Assembly (NCBI GenBank): GCA_012931725.1
Contig: CM022945.1
Coordinates: 15,031,203-15,095,202 of the forward strand
Length of the DNA: 64,000 nucleotides
Direction: 5' to 3'
Origin: Litsea cubeba
Lineage: Eukaryota; Streptophyta; Magnoliopsida; Laurales; Lauraceae
Shown: piece after piece, positions 23,449-36,800 of the stretch
Numbering within the stretch: the first letter of the stretch is position 1
Layout: each line of letters starts with the position of its first letter
Position numbers and translations under genes: made by a program
Notes under the pieces: generated by a model
The model's input: only the letters and a program-made list of their open reading frames with translations
Told to the model about the DNA's origin: nothing
The model's database searches: none

Positions 23449-25976
23449 ATGGCTGAAACCACCAGCAGCAGCAGTAGCAGGTCATCCATCACCAACATAA
23501 CCCATGACCACATCTTCTCCATCCTGCAGCTCCTCCCCATAGACTCCATCCTCTCTTTTGGCATAACCTGCAAGAGACTCAATGCCATAGCCTCCTCTGA
23601 CGCCCTCTGGGAGATCATCTGCAGGAGGGACTTGGGAAACAGCTCTGTTGAAGGCTTCTTGGCCTCCACTGATAAGAAATTCTCTTGGAAGAGGGTTTAT
23701 CAGCAGGTTTTCTATCTGGGTTCTGTCTCTTGTTTCAGATTATCTAGCCAAGATGGGATCTTTCCCAGACCCAGAGCCTCTCACTCCCTCAATTTCATCT
23801 CTGAGTGTCTGGTTTTGTTTGGTGGAGGGTATGAAGATGGTCAGTTGTTTTCTCTCTCATATTTGGTTTTCGCTTCTTAGGCTCTGTTATCCGTTCTGTT
23901 TTCTCGAGGAGCTTGTATTGCTTTTTCAGTCAGTGGTCTTTTTTTTTTTAATAAAAAAAAGTGTGTTCTTTTGATTGCCTAATGAAGTTGCTGCCTGATT
24001 GTTTGAATGCTAGTATTATTATTGTATATGGATGATTTTATGGTTAGTTTTTGGATAATTTGATTTGTTTGCACATGATTGATTGGTGATTGGTTGGAAT
24101 TGGTGGAGAGGATTTGTTTAAAAACATGCCTTTTGTCATGGGTGTAAATAGGACTTACAGATTATGAAGTATTCGAGTAGATTTCAATTTTCAACTGATG
24201 ATGGATTCATTTGATTGGGTTGATTGGATATTCTTGGATTGGTTAATTGTCATTCCTACACAGATTTTCTTTCGAAGAAAATATGAGAAGTTTTGTTTAA
24301 GAAGCTGTTTGGTAACATCAGATTCAATGGGATTTTTGGATTATGCAATTTAGAAAATTCTCTCAGATTATAGCTTCTTGGGTTGCTATTAGTATGTTAT
24401 TTAGAAATCTCTTTTTAAGCTATCCCTGCATGTCATTCCCTGTTACTAAAACATGCTCATTCATCCACATGAGAGTTGAGACACACACTTTCACTTTCAT
24501 GTACCTGGTTAGACAGATGGGAAGTTTGGTCATAATTCTTTTTTTTTTAGAGATGAATTAAAAGGTAAAACTCTTATAGGAAACCCTAGATTGACGGGAT
24601 AAGGCTCAGATGATGATGATGATATCTATCATAATATTTGATGAACTTAAGCAAAATACACTGTAAGAGGAGCAGCGGCATCCTTAGGACAAATGAAGAT
24701 GCAAATTAGGGAACATGAAAGCTGGGTTAAAACAGAAATCCAAGAAGTGATGAGTCAGGACATTCGAAGAATGAATTTCTTTCTACGATGGGCTCCACCA
24801 GCTGGTTGCCATCTTGTTTCTTTAATATTTCTCAAGTGCAGGATGAGGGCCTTGGTGTTGAACTTCTGTCAAACCTGGAGGCGTCAATGAAGTTAAAACC
24901 AACCTAGAGAGAAGTTTAAAACATCACTTTGCATATCAAAAAAAAATCTCAAACTTCTATCATACAGTGAATTAATACTTAGACTTTCTTCTTGCAGCAT
25001 GCTTTAGGGAATTTTCCTAATTACAAAAAGCATTAGGCCACAACATCTCATTCCTAATTGAGACAAACAATAAGTCAATAACTATATTCAGTTGGCACAT
25101 TTGGGACTCTTTCCTGAGATAGGGCTCCTATATCACTTGAAACGCAAACTTGCTTAGACAATTAATAACTATTAACTCTTTGATTATTTGTAAATATAGC
25201 TCTCTCTTGTAGGATTTAAAAAAAAAAAAAACACAACCACACATTTTGTGCACTTCCGCTGTATTTGAACGGTGTAGAGTCCTCTTGCTTCATACTTTAA
25301 CATGGAGGATTCCCCATGGAATCCCTCTCTCTAAGCAGTTGGATATGCATAATTCTCCACTCATGGCCTGTTGCCTGCAAAAGCTAATCTTGGGCTCCCT
25401 CCACTCAATCTGTGCGCTTTCTTTGGTTGCTCAGTGTACTTAAAATTTTCATCTACTATCAGTCCCACCCGCTATAGGATTTTTATTTTTATTACCAATC
25501 CAAAATGTGTTCACAGCTTAGCTGGTTCAAAGGACTATTTGGTGTGTATAGTTCACAGTGACCATGCATGCATATTCCATAGTGAATCCTTGCTGCAGGT
25601 GGGGATCACAGGTAGGTGTGCGCATCGTCCTTTTCAAAGATTAGAGATTTCATAGTACATAAATACAGAAAGTTCAAGCAAAAATGCTTTTCATGCACAC
25701 TAATTATTTCATTTGTCACTGCTGATGGTGCAGCTTAAAACCCCTGTTGTTCAAAACTTCCAAACATCTCTGCTATTTTCATCTTTAACTACCATCCACC
25801 ACACATCTTAATACCTTACACCATTAAATCTTATTTGCAAATTTCAATTAATATTTATTGTTTTTTTACTGTTTTGAAACCCATGTTCTTCTCATGATTC
25901 TTGCCACTATTCATCAGAATTCTATAAAACAAAGAAGACCATGTTGCCTTCAATGATGATGAAGCTTTTATAAACT

Positions 25977-26027
<51 letters not shown>

Positions 26028-27502
26028 ACCAAAGAAATGAAGAAGTGCAAATGTGTTAATAACTAGTTACACCAAAATCTTGAGCTATTAGTGGAAGGCA
26101 TAACAATTTATATCAACAGTTTTCACCAAAATTTAAACCAGTTTTCTAAATGTAGAGGATTGGTTGTTTAAATTCTCTTTTCAAATCATGGTTGAAACAC
26201 TTACATGTAAGCTTGGCAAGAAATGTCCTGACCTTGTCATATACATTCCACTGACACAGTGAGGCCTTATCGCATGGACTGAGTGTTGCCACAACCAGAA
26301 AGTGCTCCAGTAGTGGTATTGGACACAAAAGTGATTGTAATTGGAAACCACTTCATGTGGTTTCCGCTTTCTTTGCCACCCCAGATGCAATGGCAAACAA
26401 TTCCCGCCCAGCCATTCCCCCCCCCCCCCCCCCCGCCCCCCCTCCCTCAATCCTTATAAATGCACCCTTAACCATGATAAGGATGCTTTTGCTAATTTTA
26501 TCCTTCTGACTTCTTTTAAATGTTTGTGTAGGGCGCCATCTGGATGACACATGGGTGGCTTACACTGGAAAAGAGGTAAGAAGAGTTCTAAGGTGGCAGC
26601 AGACAAATTTAGGCATTCCCAGTGGACGCTTTGGACAGAGCTGCATTGTTATTGGTGACGATCTTGTTCTCTTTGGAGGAATCAATGATAATGGAATTCG
26701 CCACAATGATACATGGATTGGTCATGTTGTGCAAGATGAAACGCTTGAAATCAAGCTCTCATGGAGGTTGTTAGATGTGGGTCCCTTCGTGCCTCCTCCT
26801 CGCGGAGCCCATGCTGGATGCTGTGTTGGTGACAAGAGGATGGTGATCCATGGAGGAATTGGACTAGGTGGAATCAGACTGAATGACACGTGGTTGTTGG
26901 AGCTCTCAGATAGTGCAAGATCAGCCACTTGGCAGGAGATAAGAATCCATCCATCTCCCCCAGCTCGGTCGGGCCACACGCTGACATGGATTGGGGGCAC
27001 CTACATGATTCTTTTTGGTGGGAGAGGGTCAGGTTATGAGGTGCTCAATGACATTTGGCTCTTAGATGTGGAAACTGAAGGTCCTGAATGGGTGGAGCTC
27101 AAATGTGACTTGTTGAATGCACCTGATGGTATACCCCTTCCACGAGTGGGACACTCTGCAACACTCATCATTGGAGACCGGGTGCTGATATATGGAGGAG
27201 AAGATTCATACAGGCACAGGAAAGATGATTTCTGGGTGTTGGATCCTAGTGCTGTACCGACGTTTAAGATGCGGTCCCGAATGCTAAATCTGAAGAGATC
27301 ATCAGGGAAAATGTGGACGCGGCTGAAGGTTGAGGGACAGATGCCTGATTGCAGATCGTTCCATAGAGCATGTGCTGATCGATTTGGACATCATGTATAC
27401 ATATTTGGTGGCATGGTGGATGGTGTGTTGCAGCCTGCAGAATCATCTGGGTTGAGGTTTGATGGGGAGCTATATCTGGTTAAGCTGGTGCTTCGGGTTT
27501 AG
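23449..27502 (+). CDS. F-box/Kelch-repeat protein (At1g51550 type)
   Basis: Exon 1 is 23449-23839 and exon 2 is 26532-27502, joined in phase to give 453 residues. The donor is GATG|GTCAG and the acceptor TGTAG|GG. It is a predicted substrate receptor of an SCF (Skp1-cullin-F-box) ubiquitin ligase. After a Ser-rich N-terminus, the F-box spans about residues 17-60 (HIFSILQLLPIDSILSF, CKRLN, LWEIICRR). The rest is a Kelch beta-propeller with six Gly-Gly blades: LVLFGGG, LVLFGGIND, MVIHGGIGLGG, MILFGGRG, VLIYGGEDSYRHRKDDFW and VYIFGGMVDG. The start ATG has a good context (accATGG) and matches the family N-terminus. Length and order agree with the Arabidopsis protein as remembered. The substrate is unknown. 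Confidence 0.93.
23840..26531 (+). other. 2.7 kb intron of the F-box/Kelch gene
   Basis: A single intron between the F-box-side exon and the Kelch exon. It contains a 48-base A run at 25978-26025 and an 18-base C run at 26417-26434. No coding was recognised inside. Confidence 0.85.
25978..26025. repeat. 48-base poly(A) tract
   Basis: An uninterrupted A run. It may be the 3' tail of an inserted retroposon (LINE or SINE), but no body or target duplication was recognised around it. Confidence 0.85.
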
Positions 27503-28557
27503 ACAGAACGTTTTCTGTAAATTAAGGAAGTTAGATTTCTAGTTGGAAGTTGGCGTATGCCTGATGATGATTCATCTATACTAAGAACTCTATCCCAGTA
27601 TCAACTTTCTTATGTAGCTTGGCATCTGATATATGAGGAAGTATGATCCACCGTTTGATCGAACGGTGAAGTGTGCTAGTATTGGCATGAAAATTACTAA
27701 TAGTTCCCACATTTTGGTTTCATGAGTGACTGATTCATGCTCTGAAAATCTTCCCAATCAGTTTTGTAATCTCTCATTCGAGTTTGTTTTCAGGATGTGT
27801 GATGTTGGCTGAACCATCCATCTTAGGCCACAACCAGAAAAGTCCCAGTGGAGGAAATCTTTTATTGCATGATTAACATGGAAGTATCTGAAATAACCTA
27901 TTGGACAGCCAAATTCTTCCATGAAACTTGATTGACAACAGCGACAATATGTGTGATGCATCATCATTTGACATTGTTCTCTCTGCTATGGGAAGATAAA
28001 ATGGGATCTCATCATGTAAAAAGCAATTGAAGAGACAATGTAAAAAAAAAAAAAATAACACTTGAGTTTTTCCTTTGCTGAGAAACCTTGCCTGATTTTT
28101 GGGAGTTTTTGTGCATAAATTGTTACAGCTTCAACTCTCTTCTGGCCAGTGAATGCTGAGTTTGTTTAATATTGATAGTATCTGTGCTTTAATGTTCCGT
28201 GTTTTCCTCTTGTAGGTAAGCTAGATAAGAATTCATGACTAAATGCTGGACTGATATATCCAACAGGTAGAGTAGCCAGTCACTGGGACCATCCAAACTA
28301 TGTTGTAGCTGTATATACACTGTGATTTGGCAGCATCTGTGCATTTTAATGTCACAAAATATACCAAGTCATGGTGTTTGGTCATTAGCAATCGGCCTAC
28401 AGATAAATTTGGCAGTAAACCCTTCTCAATAATGTATGCTTTGTAAGTTGCAACTCAAATTGTTGGGCTGCTTTCTTCTTGACCATTTCCTGACATGGGC
28501 TTTTCACCAAAGGATACAAAGATGCATGAAAAATGGAATTTAAAGTAGCTTTGTTTC
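27503..28557. other. 3' flank of F-box gene, no further gene seen
   Basis: The first few hundred bases after the stop are the likely 3' untranslated region. AT-rich sequence follows with no recognisable coding. Confidence 0.4.
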
Positions 28558-28564
28558 ATCTTTT

Positions 28565-28842
28565 AGGGGATTTGACATTTCAATGCCCCTCAAACACGTA
28601 ATTTCTAATTTCATGACTAAAAATCTCTAAATGTCACTAGAGTCATTTGACTCTGGTACACTTTTTTTTTTTTTTTTTTACTTTTTTGCCTTGGATCTCA
28701 TGATATCTCATGGGCTTTTAAGATATTATGGATCCAGGGCAAAAAAGTAAAGAAAAAATATATAATAGAGTCCCATTCATAGAATTTTAATTATGAAATT
28801 GGGGAATGAGTGTTTAAGGCAGATTGAAATGTCAAATCCCCT
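28565..28842. mobile_element. 278-bp MITE with 7-bp target duplication
   Basis: The ends AGGGGATTTGACATTTCAAT and ATTGAAATGTCAAATCCCCT are perfect 20-bp inverted repeats. The flanking ATCTTTT occurs at 28558-28564 and 28843-28849. Inside, a second palindromic pair (TTTTTTGCC.TGGATC / GATCCAGGGCAAAAAA) would fold the element into a long hairpin. The superfamily is uncertain. Confidence 0.85.
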
Positions 28843-28849
28843 ATCTTTT

Positions 28850-30240
28850 ATCTTGTTATATCGTTGGATTGGATATGTACTGTTGACGTCCAACGTGACA
28901 GGTGGGCTAATTTGTAATAATTTTGAATAATGTCTCCCACGGATAATTTTGTCAATTCTATCAAGGACAAGACGGATTGCTTTGTCTTACAAATGTACAA
29001 CTTGCTTGTGTATTCATCTTGTACAACCAGGTTGTTTCAGTCATGACCTTCACTGTTGTATGGTCCATGCACAGAGAATCTTCTAGATTTGGTTTTTCAT
29101 TGTGGAGGGATGCAGTAATTTGTATTTTCTGGGCACCCATTGATGGGTTTTGTCTAATCTGGACTGGAAGAAGTTGTGTGGATGGGCTACCCATAGTGAG
29201 GGTTTTCACTCATCATAACAATAGTTTCAATAGTTTGGATAATGAGACACGAGCACAATAACCCGTGCTAAGCACAGGCTTGCTGATTAAATTTGTAGCA
29301 ACATATATAAAGATCAATTAAAAATTTCAGATCACATCAATCATCTTTAAACACTTACTAACCAATAATTTCATATCGATAGAGCATAAAATTTTAAATA
29401 AAAAATAAAAGAAGAGAAGATTACGATAATACTCTTTTCCTAATCTAATAGCCTAGAATAGAAATGAAGTACAAAAGTAAGGTGAAAAGGAGATGAGAAA
29501 ATACACAGAAAGGGTACGGATATGGAAATGAAGTTGTTGAGAAGATTGAATCGTGCGAAGATTTAGAGTGGTTTCATGTTGGAAGTGGGATAAGAACATG
29601 GGTAAGTCATAGAGAGTAGTTATAAACCGGAGAACGTGGGTAAGTTATAAAGAATATTTATAATTAACGGTCAAAATTAAAAGTTGCGATCAAATTTAGC
29701 TTGAAACCCACGACTTTAATATAGTTAATAGGACCCACTTGTACAAACTAGAAACCCCAACTTCGCCTTTTAAGGGTGGAGCATTGTATACATCCTCTTC
29801 TCTCATCCTTACATGAGAGGAATTTACAGCCCTAACAACATCAGCCAGCCTTGCTTCTTGTTCTTTCCTATTGTTCAAGCAGACAGGTTCATGATGCTCT
29901 GTGGACTTTAGTGTTTTAGCTGCTTTAGGGTATTTAGGATTTTAGGCCACCAACAAGACAAAAAACATTTTGGTCGGTAAGAGAACTCAGGTTAGAAAAA
30001 TCCAAGACATTTCAATTCTTATAATGTTTGTATCTGAATTCTTATGTGGGGGACCAATGTCCTTTAATGAGGTGGTGAAGGCTGCACTCGGTGGGGGCCT
30101 GAAATGGAATTGCATCACAGTTGAATGACCGACAGAACAGACAGAAGAGAGGGAGGGAGGGAGATGATTGATCAGGTTGCACCATGCAATCTATTTGTGG
30201 GACATATATGGTGAAGTAAAACTCATGTCCCTCAAATCAT
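28850..30240. other. Intergenic, no gene recognised
   Basis: Near 29260 is a small palindrome, CCCGTGCTAAGCACAGG, of a kind often seen in plant Helitron-type elements. The required TC start and CTRR end were not located. No coding was recognised. Confidence 0.35.
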
Positions 30241-30269
30241 CAAGATGTCTCGGGTTGGAAGACTTTTTT

Positions 30270-30375
30270 TTCAATTAGGACAAGAGCTCGTATCATATAA
30301 TTGGAAGGTGCTCATGTTTGCAACCACAGATGTTGTGGGTTCTAACAAACCCCTCCATAGGAAAAAAAAAAAAAA
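30270..30375 (+). repeat. SINE-like repeat, copy 1
   Basis: Contains GGACAAGAGCTCGT, then GGAAGGTGCTCA, TTTGCAACCAC and GTTGTGGGTTCTAA, followed by an A-rich tail. The last word resembles a tRNA-type B box. Related copies are at about 50295-50400 (minus), 53375-53465 (minus) and 62905-62980 (plus). Confidence 0.5.
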
Positions 30376-30827
30376 GAAAAAAAAATGGTTGACTAAAAGA
30401 CCATCAAATTTCACGCATGAGGAATTTTCTTCCTAAATACTAGTTGTCATTTCAAAAGCATCCCAATAGTGGTCTGGTTCCCCTCATTCCAATGGATTGG
30501 ATCACAGAATTGTGCCCCACATGACATGGGGTCCTCATCAATGGAATTGTAGCCTCAGTAAACAGTTGGACACAACCCCCGATCCACCCCATAATTCTCC
30601 TTGAGTAATATAGCCTTCGTCCATATAAATTTACAAGTCACATGAGCCCTTTCACTTAACATTTTTCTAAGAATGCAAGAATACCACCTATTTTGAGAAG
30701 TATGGCCTCCAAAATATTAAAGAAAAAAAAAAGTGTAGTAATGCAGCATCAACTAATGTTGAAAGCCTGTTGGTCTTCTCAAAATATAAGAACAAAAGAA
30801 AAAAAAAGGCTGCTCCCTTATATGTAT

Positions 30828-31033
30828 TGGGGATGTTGTGAGACTTTTGACCCACGGTGACCGTGAGTAGACCAATCAGGATCCCACATCACCGTGGGAT
30901 GCCTGCCATTCACGTGGAGAGTGGTGCTTGCCATCACGTGGGGACCAATCAAATCAGGCATCCCCACGGTGACGTAGCGGACCCTGATTGATCCACTAAC
31001 GGTCACCGTGGGAAAAGCATCAGACGATCCGGA
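30828..31033. mobile_element. Foldback/MITE-like palindrome
   Basis: Long imperfect arms share CCCACGGTGACCGT and ACCAATCAGG at the left with CCTGATTGATCC and ACGGTCACCGTGGG at the right. Further nested pairs (CACCGTGGGATGCCTG / CAGGCATCCCCACGGTG) let nearly the whole 200 bases fold back. No coding. Confidence 0.7.
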
Positions 31034-31964
31034 CTCCTCGGATATATATATTTCCTACTATTCTGAAATGCTAGTCTCCCTAACAAAAGTCACTGCATGC
31101 TTTATCATATACAAATGCTACAGCTTTACCGTGTGTTATTATACCATTTCGTGTATCTGTATCCCTAAATGGGATTGACATCCTTTATTTCTACAGTATA
31201 CCAATTCAAGTTTCAAAATAAGAAAACTGTATAAATGATGGAGGCTAATATATTGAAACAAGGGAATGCGTCCCATGTTCTTTCCGAAAATGAAATTAAA
31301 AATTCTGTCAATGGCGAAAAACCTTATTATGTTCTAATAGACTCTTTCTCATAAACACCTTATACATGGGAAAGGAGTGCCTTGTATCTTATTCTTATAT
31401 TTTTTTCTCAATCTCTCTTATCTTCTCTTTCTCTATCCAAACTATCTCTTCATGAATTCATGAAACTAGAAATTCCTTTTCCTTTCTCCCATCTTTTAGT
31501 CTTGAACCATTATAGCATATAATGAATGGATGAAAAGTGTTTTACAACAGGTTCAAACCATTCACTTGTCTTGTTGCCTTATTTCAATTGTCTTTTTGTT
31601 CATTTGTCCCGTCTTGTCTCTTTCTCCAAATGAAGGGTGATGTTACCTAGCAATCTGATTAGATTTTATCTGTTTTACCACTCTTAGAAATCTATTAGAC
31701 CATATACAATGATTCAATCTTCTTTTTTTTTTTTTACTTGTGTCCTTTTGTTCTTATTCTATCTAGCCCATTGTTTCTTATATGTTTTATTTTAATGTTT
31801 TTTTATTATTTTACCCTTCCTCAATAAAAGATTTTGTATTTTTATCTTTCAAAAACTTATGAGTTACTAACAGGATTTTTACCCCGAGTCCATAAAAAGG
31901 CAATGAATTTATAAGAGATTTTGCAATTTTGCTGTTACTTTTATCTTATTTATCAGATTTCACA
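31034..31964. other. Intergenic, T-rich, no gene recognised
   Basis: AT-rich, with several T runs and TCTCTT-rich segments. Nothing else was supported. Confidence 0.4.
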
Positions 31965-31973
31965 TTTAATCAA

Positions 31974-33178
31974 GAGGATTTTACCGGAAAATTCCTGGTA
32001 TACGGATTGCACGAAAAGGTTCCTCGTAGTTAGGGCCTTACGAAAGGGTTCCTTTATCCTATTTTCATTTTTTTTTCTTACTTTGACTGAGGCGACGCTA
32101 GTGTTACTCATCTCTGACTGGCGTCGCTCCTCCTTTCTTATGAGAAGTTTCGGAACCAAGGTGGAAGAAAGTCTTGTGGGACCCACTGATCCACCTAATC
32201 ATAGATCAAAACCAGCCATCTGGCTGGACCCAGATGAGCAACCAGGGTGGCCCTGATCTCGATCCATCTCATCCCAACGCAGAGCCCCACCGCGTCACCT
32301 ACATCTGTTTCCCTTCGATCTCCATCTCCCCACCTTGTATACCACCTTCACCATGATGAACAACTCCACTTCATTATGACGGGGCCACCATCTGCGACGA
32401 CCCCACAAACCAAGCAGAGCAGACCTGCACCTCATTGTAACGAGCACATCACCCCTCCCACCTCCATTAGACGTCATCATAGCAACATCCAAACCCACTT
32501 TGACTACACCCTGTCATCCTTTTCTTCACTTCATCCGAACCTGTAAAACAGAGACCCACCTACATCCTCATAAACTGGTCTCTCCTCACTTCACCTTCAT
32601 CTCATCAAGTCTAACATTTTTTTTCCATCACATCTCCAATACTAGACACCCACACAGGATATCTCATTACAAACCCAGCCACACAACATCATCACAACTT
32701 CATCATATCATTATCCCCACTTTATAAATCTTCACATTTCTCATCTCATCTCCATATACCAGCCATCACTTGCACGACCTATCAAACCCAACACATCTTC
32801 CATCTTCTCCCATAGCCATCTCTACCATCATCATCTCTCTGTATCCCTCTTAACCAAACAACACCAAACTGATCCCATCTTCTCCAACACCAATCCCATC
32901 CTGCTGCTGCTTATCATCTTGGTCATCATCATCCCTATCGCTACATCTCTCTCTCATTCATACTCAGATGATTGCCTTCCACTTTTGTCCCGAACCCTCT
33001 CATAAGAAAGGAGGAGCGACGCTAGCGTCACCCCCAGTCTGAGACGAGTAACGCTAGCGCCGCCCTAGTCAAAGTAAGAAAAAAAAAATGGGATAATGGA
33101 ACCCTTTCGTAAGGCCCCAACTACGGGGTACAGTTTCGTGCAACGTCCGTGTACCGGGTATTTTCCTGTAAAATCCTC
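31974..33178. mobile_element. Non-autonomous Mutator-like element (MULE)
   Basis: Both ends are long inverted repeats of about 190 bp, beginning GAGGATTTTACCGG at the left and ending CCTGTAAAATCCTC at the right. They are flanked by a perfect 9-bp target duplication, TTTAATCAA, at 31965-31973 and 33179-33187. Long terminal repeats with 9-bp duplications define MULEs. The 800-base interior is CA/TC-rich (many CATC, CACC and CCCA words), unlike its AT-rich surroundings, and codes for no transposase. It may carry captured host sequence (Pack-MULE), which cannot be shown here. Confidence 0.92.
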
Positions 33179-33845
33179 TTTAATCAATATATATCTCCTA
33201 TTTTCTTTCTCTTTATCAATAGAATTGTGTATTTACATTTCAACAAATTATTCTTTGATACCAGTATAATTTTCTCCTCTTGACTTTCTAAGAAATCCTT
33301 TAAATTTCCAATAATTAGATTTTTTTTTCTAATTTTTTTATCCTCTCATTTTAGGCAATTCTTTGATTTTTTTTCTACTCGAGGAAATATTTGGTCTACT
33401 TACCCACGTTTAACTCTTCCCATCTTTTGGTGCTAGCCTTTGCCAACCAGACTGGCTGGCATTATTTATACAGGAGAGATGGTTATAGGTGATCACTACC
33501 CTCAAATGCAATACTGCTGAGAAGTATCCTTTGTTGCCATTAAGAACCATATATGCATATGTAAAACTCATATCTTCCTCAAGATTGAACAGAATCACAT
33601 GGAAGAATGACAAGTGAGTTAAATTCTAAGATAGCAATATGCTAATTTCTTTCATTGTCTATTCTAAAATGATCTGTTTTCAAGTCTACAACTTAATACA
33701 GATAGATTCATAAATTACACTTGCTGGTTGGAAAATCCATCTTTTCTGAAATAGAGATTTGCATGTTGCTGACATTACATCCACCAGCCTGGGCAAATCG
33801 ACCATCCTCATAAGGCGAAGTATTTTCAGCGGGCTAACCATCCTT

Positions 33846-36800
33846 TCAAAATGTGGAGCCATTGAACCCAAAAAAGGAGCGCTTCATGAGAGAAAATGTG
33901 AGATATATCAATATCACATAAAATGGCCATTACTGTTGTATAGCAATAGTACAGTCCTTTTCACTTAGTTTCCAACTTTAGTTTGAGCTATCACAATAAA
34001 TTAATAACTAGAGAAAGGAGGAATAACACAAAAGAAGCTACTTGGTTTAATTTTCCATTAATATGAGGGTAAAAGCAATAAAATGACAAGGGGAAGGTGA
34101 CAGGTTTTTACGATAAAGGTTAAGACTTGTGCATCGTGATAATCAGTAGTGAGTAAGAATAAAAGCACATCACACATGCTGTGCCTCCTAAGCTTATTTT
34201 ATTTTCTAATCAGAAACAAAACTTAAATTGATAAAAACTTGTGCAAGTGCAAGAGCAACTACAATGCCTAATTTTTTAATTTTTATGTTCCATAGATAGA
34301 ATGACTTTAACCTTCATCTGTGTGGTTGCGATAGTGAGGACCTTCCAACTGTGAGACAAGCAACTAGAACGTATAATAGTATGAACCAAAAAGAAAACCA
34401 AAAACTACTGAAAATAGAAAATTCTCAAAAATTATTGTCCTCTGTTGCTGTTTAGCCAACTCATCTGCTACTTCATTAGCACTCATTAATAGGAGAAATG
34501 GAGAACTCAATTCCTATATATCCCTAAGCAAAAACTCTGATCTCCAAGGTGCCCCAACTTTGCATTTCACCTATTTAATTGTATTCTTGGGTCCCCTAAA
34601 ATTAAAATGACCAAATGCCCTGAAAACATAACTAGGGGTAAGAGGTAACCTTAATGCCTGGAGAATCACCACAATTCCACTTTACTCATTAATATCTTTT
34701 CATCTTGAAAGAGTGAGAAGAACCACACCAGCAACATAATTTAAAACTCCAGTGATTCCAGTTAGACAAGGCTTATAGCCAATGCAAGATCCACATTAAA
34801 CTTCCAAGAACTCCAAGAAGGCAGCTTATCACAGAAAAAAAAAGGATCTCAAAGAAGGACCTCCTCAATCACCCTAACCCTACATTGAAATGCATATAAA
34901 TAAAAATAAAAATATATATATTATATATATGGAGAGAGAGAGAGAGAGAGAGTTCATGGGGATTTTCTTCTTACTCTTCTTCTTCTAAGGTTTTTATTTT
35001 TATTTTTTCTCTCTGGTCGATGGAGGGAAATGTCGCAGTTTTTAATTGGGTTTTTAACAAGTTTGTGGATAAGAGGAACTGAGGTTTCAACTAGGAAAGT
35101 GGTGGTGTGGATACATGTGAACAATGTCAACAGCGTAAACTAACATTCACATCCATACTCTATACAAGGTAGCACATTAATATAAAGAGAAGGCTAGAAA
35201 ACAACATTTGCTAGCTCACCTGAACATCGTAGAACTTGATATAGAACCTGGAGCTATCCACTGAGAGCTTGGTTTCAAGAATATCTGCAATGGCAGAACT
35301 TAACTTTCCATTAACACTTGGGTTAAGTCCACCAATGGATATCAATTCTCCATATGCAGCTGGTTCTTCACTTCCAGCAAATGCAATTGGCACTCCTCCA
35401 TTTAGAAGAATCATCACATACTGACACCATGACATCATATGACGTAATTCATAAGACATGGTAAAATGAAATAAAAAACAATATTCCTCACAATAACGTC
35501 ATGATTTATTAGATATTTAAATCACAGGTGAGATAAAGCCACATGAGCCCAAAGAAAAAAGGGACCCAATACCATTACATGTTGAGAAAAGATGAGGAAT
35601 CATTTTGACATACAATCAAGGCGTCCGCTGTGCAGCCTGTGCTGTTGGAAACGATACCATAAACAGAATGCTGGTTCCCTTTCTTTTTGAAATCATTTTG
35701 AGTTGCATGGTAGATGCCTTGTACAATTAAACTAGTTGCATATGATCACTCATCAAGATAAAAGCCTAACACCCACTAAGATTAACAAACAAGGGTAAGA
35801 CTAAAATCAAAAGAGAGAGATATTCGCTTAACTAAGTAAAACTATCAAAGATTGGTTTACCACAACAATAATAAGAATGGAAGAAAAACCCATATCTGGT
35901 AACAATGAACTACTGCAGTAAAAATAGTCTTCCTCCTAGCGTCTCAAAAGAATTGGAAAAGGGGAACAAAAGGTAGAATCATGATGCAAAAAACCACCTC
36001 CATACACAAAAGTTACCACATCATACTAAAGGAAAATGTTATTTTCATTGACACATTCTCCTTTTTGTGTTTTAGTGTTATTTATTGCAAAGGACAAGGT
36101 ACATGGTGATCAATGTGTGTGTGGATATCAGTAGAAAAGAAAAGGAAAGGATCCTGTAACAATTTAAAAAAAAAAAATTTTAATAAATTTAAAATTTATG
36201 GAAACAACTTGTTTCCACCATTAATAATAAAAAGGGGTTTTTACCAAAAGCATACTCAAATATCCCTGTACCTCCAAAAACATCCTCAAATACATGTAAC
36301 GCCCAAAAGCATCTTACACCGTATACTTTGTTTTTTCCTTGACCAAATTGCCTTTCAACCCCTTTCTCGCGACATCGAGACTCGACCTCATTTGCGCATT
36401 GAAGTATTTCAAGAATTGTTACTTTTGTTTCAATTCTCGAACTCGCTGGTTTATTAAAGACAGCATAAGTAGCTAACATTTATTTTAAACCCATATTCTA
36501 AAGCAATAAACGTCAAGGAAAAAGAACCTCAACTTTGAAGGAAATCCTCTCCATGATTGTAGTAAAAGTAGTGTTATGAATGGGGAATGGAGCGGACCAC
36601 AATTTTATTTTATTTTTATAAAAATGAAATTTTTAGGTTTTTTTAGCAAAATCTCCACAAATTGTAGTAAGAGAATGCTCGTGGTGACTACATTCATTAT
36701 TGAAGAAACTCATAATAGAATGGCCGAACTCATAGATCTACACAAATCATTCCTTCAGATTTAGAATTGTTAGTCAATTTAATGCACCTCCATGTATCAT

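Noticed and set aside
28977..29261. 94-codon plus-strand frame
   Set aside because: No splice partners, homology or biased composition; both strands are open in this stretch.
29255..29285. Helitron-type hairpin CCCGTGCTAAGCACAGG
   Set aside because: No TC start or CTRR end could be placed at the expected distance, so an element was not called.
32247..32727. His/Ser/Pro-rich frames inside the Mutator-like element
   Set aside because: They reflect CATC/CACC composition; several frames are open equally and no domain is recognisable.
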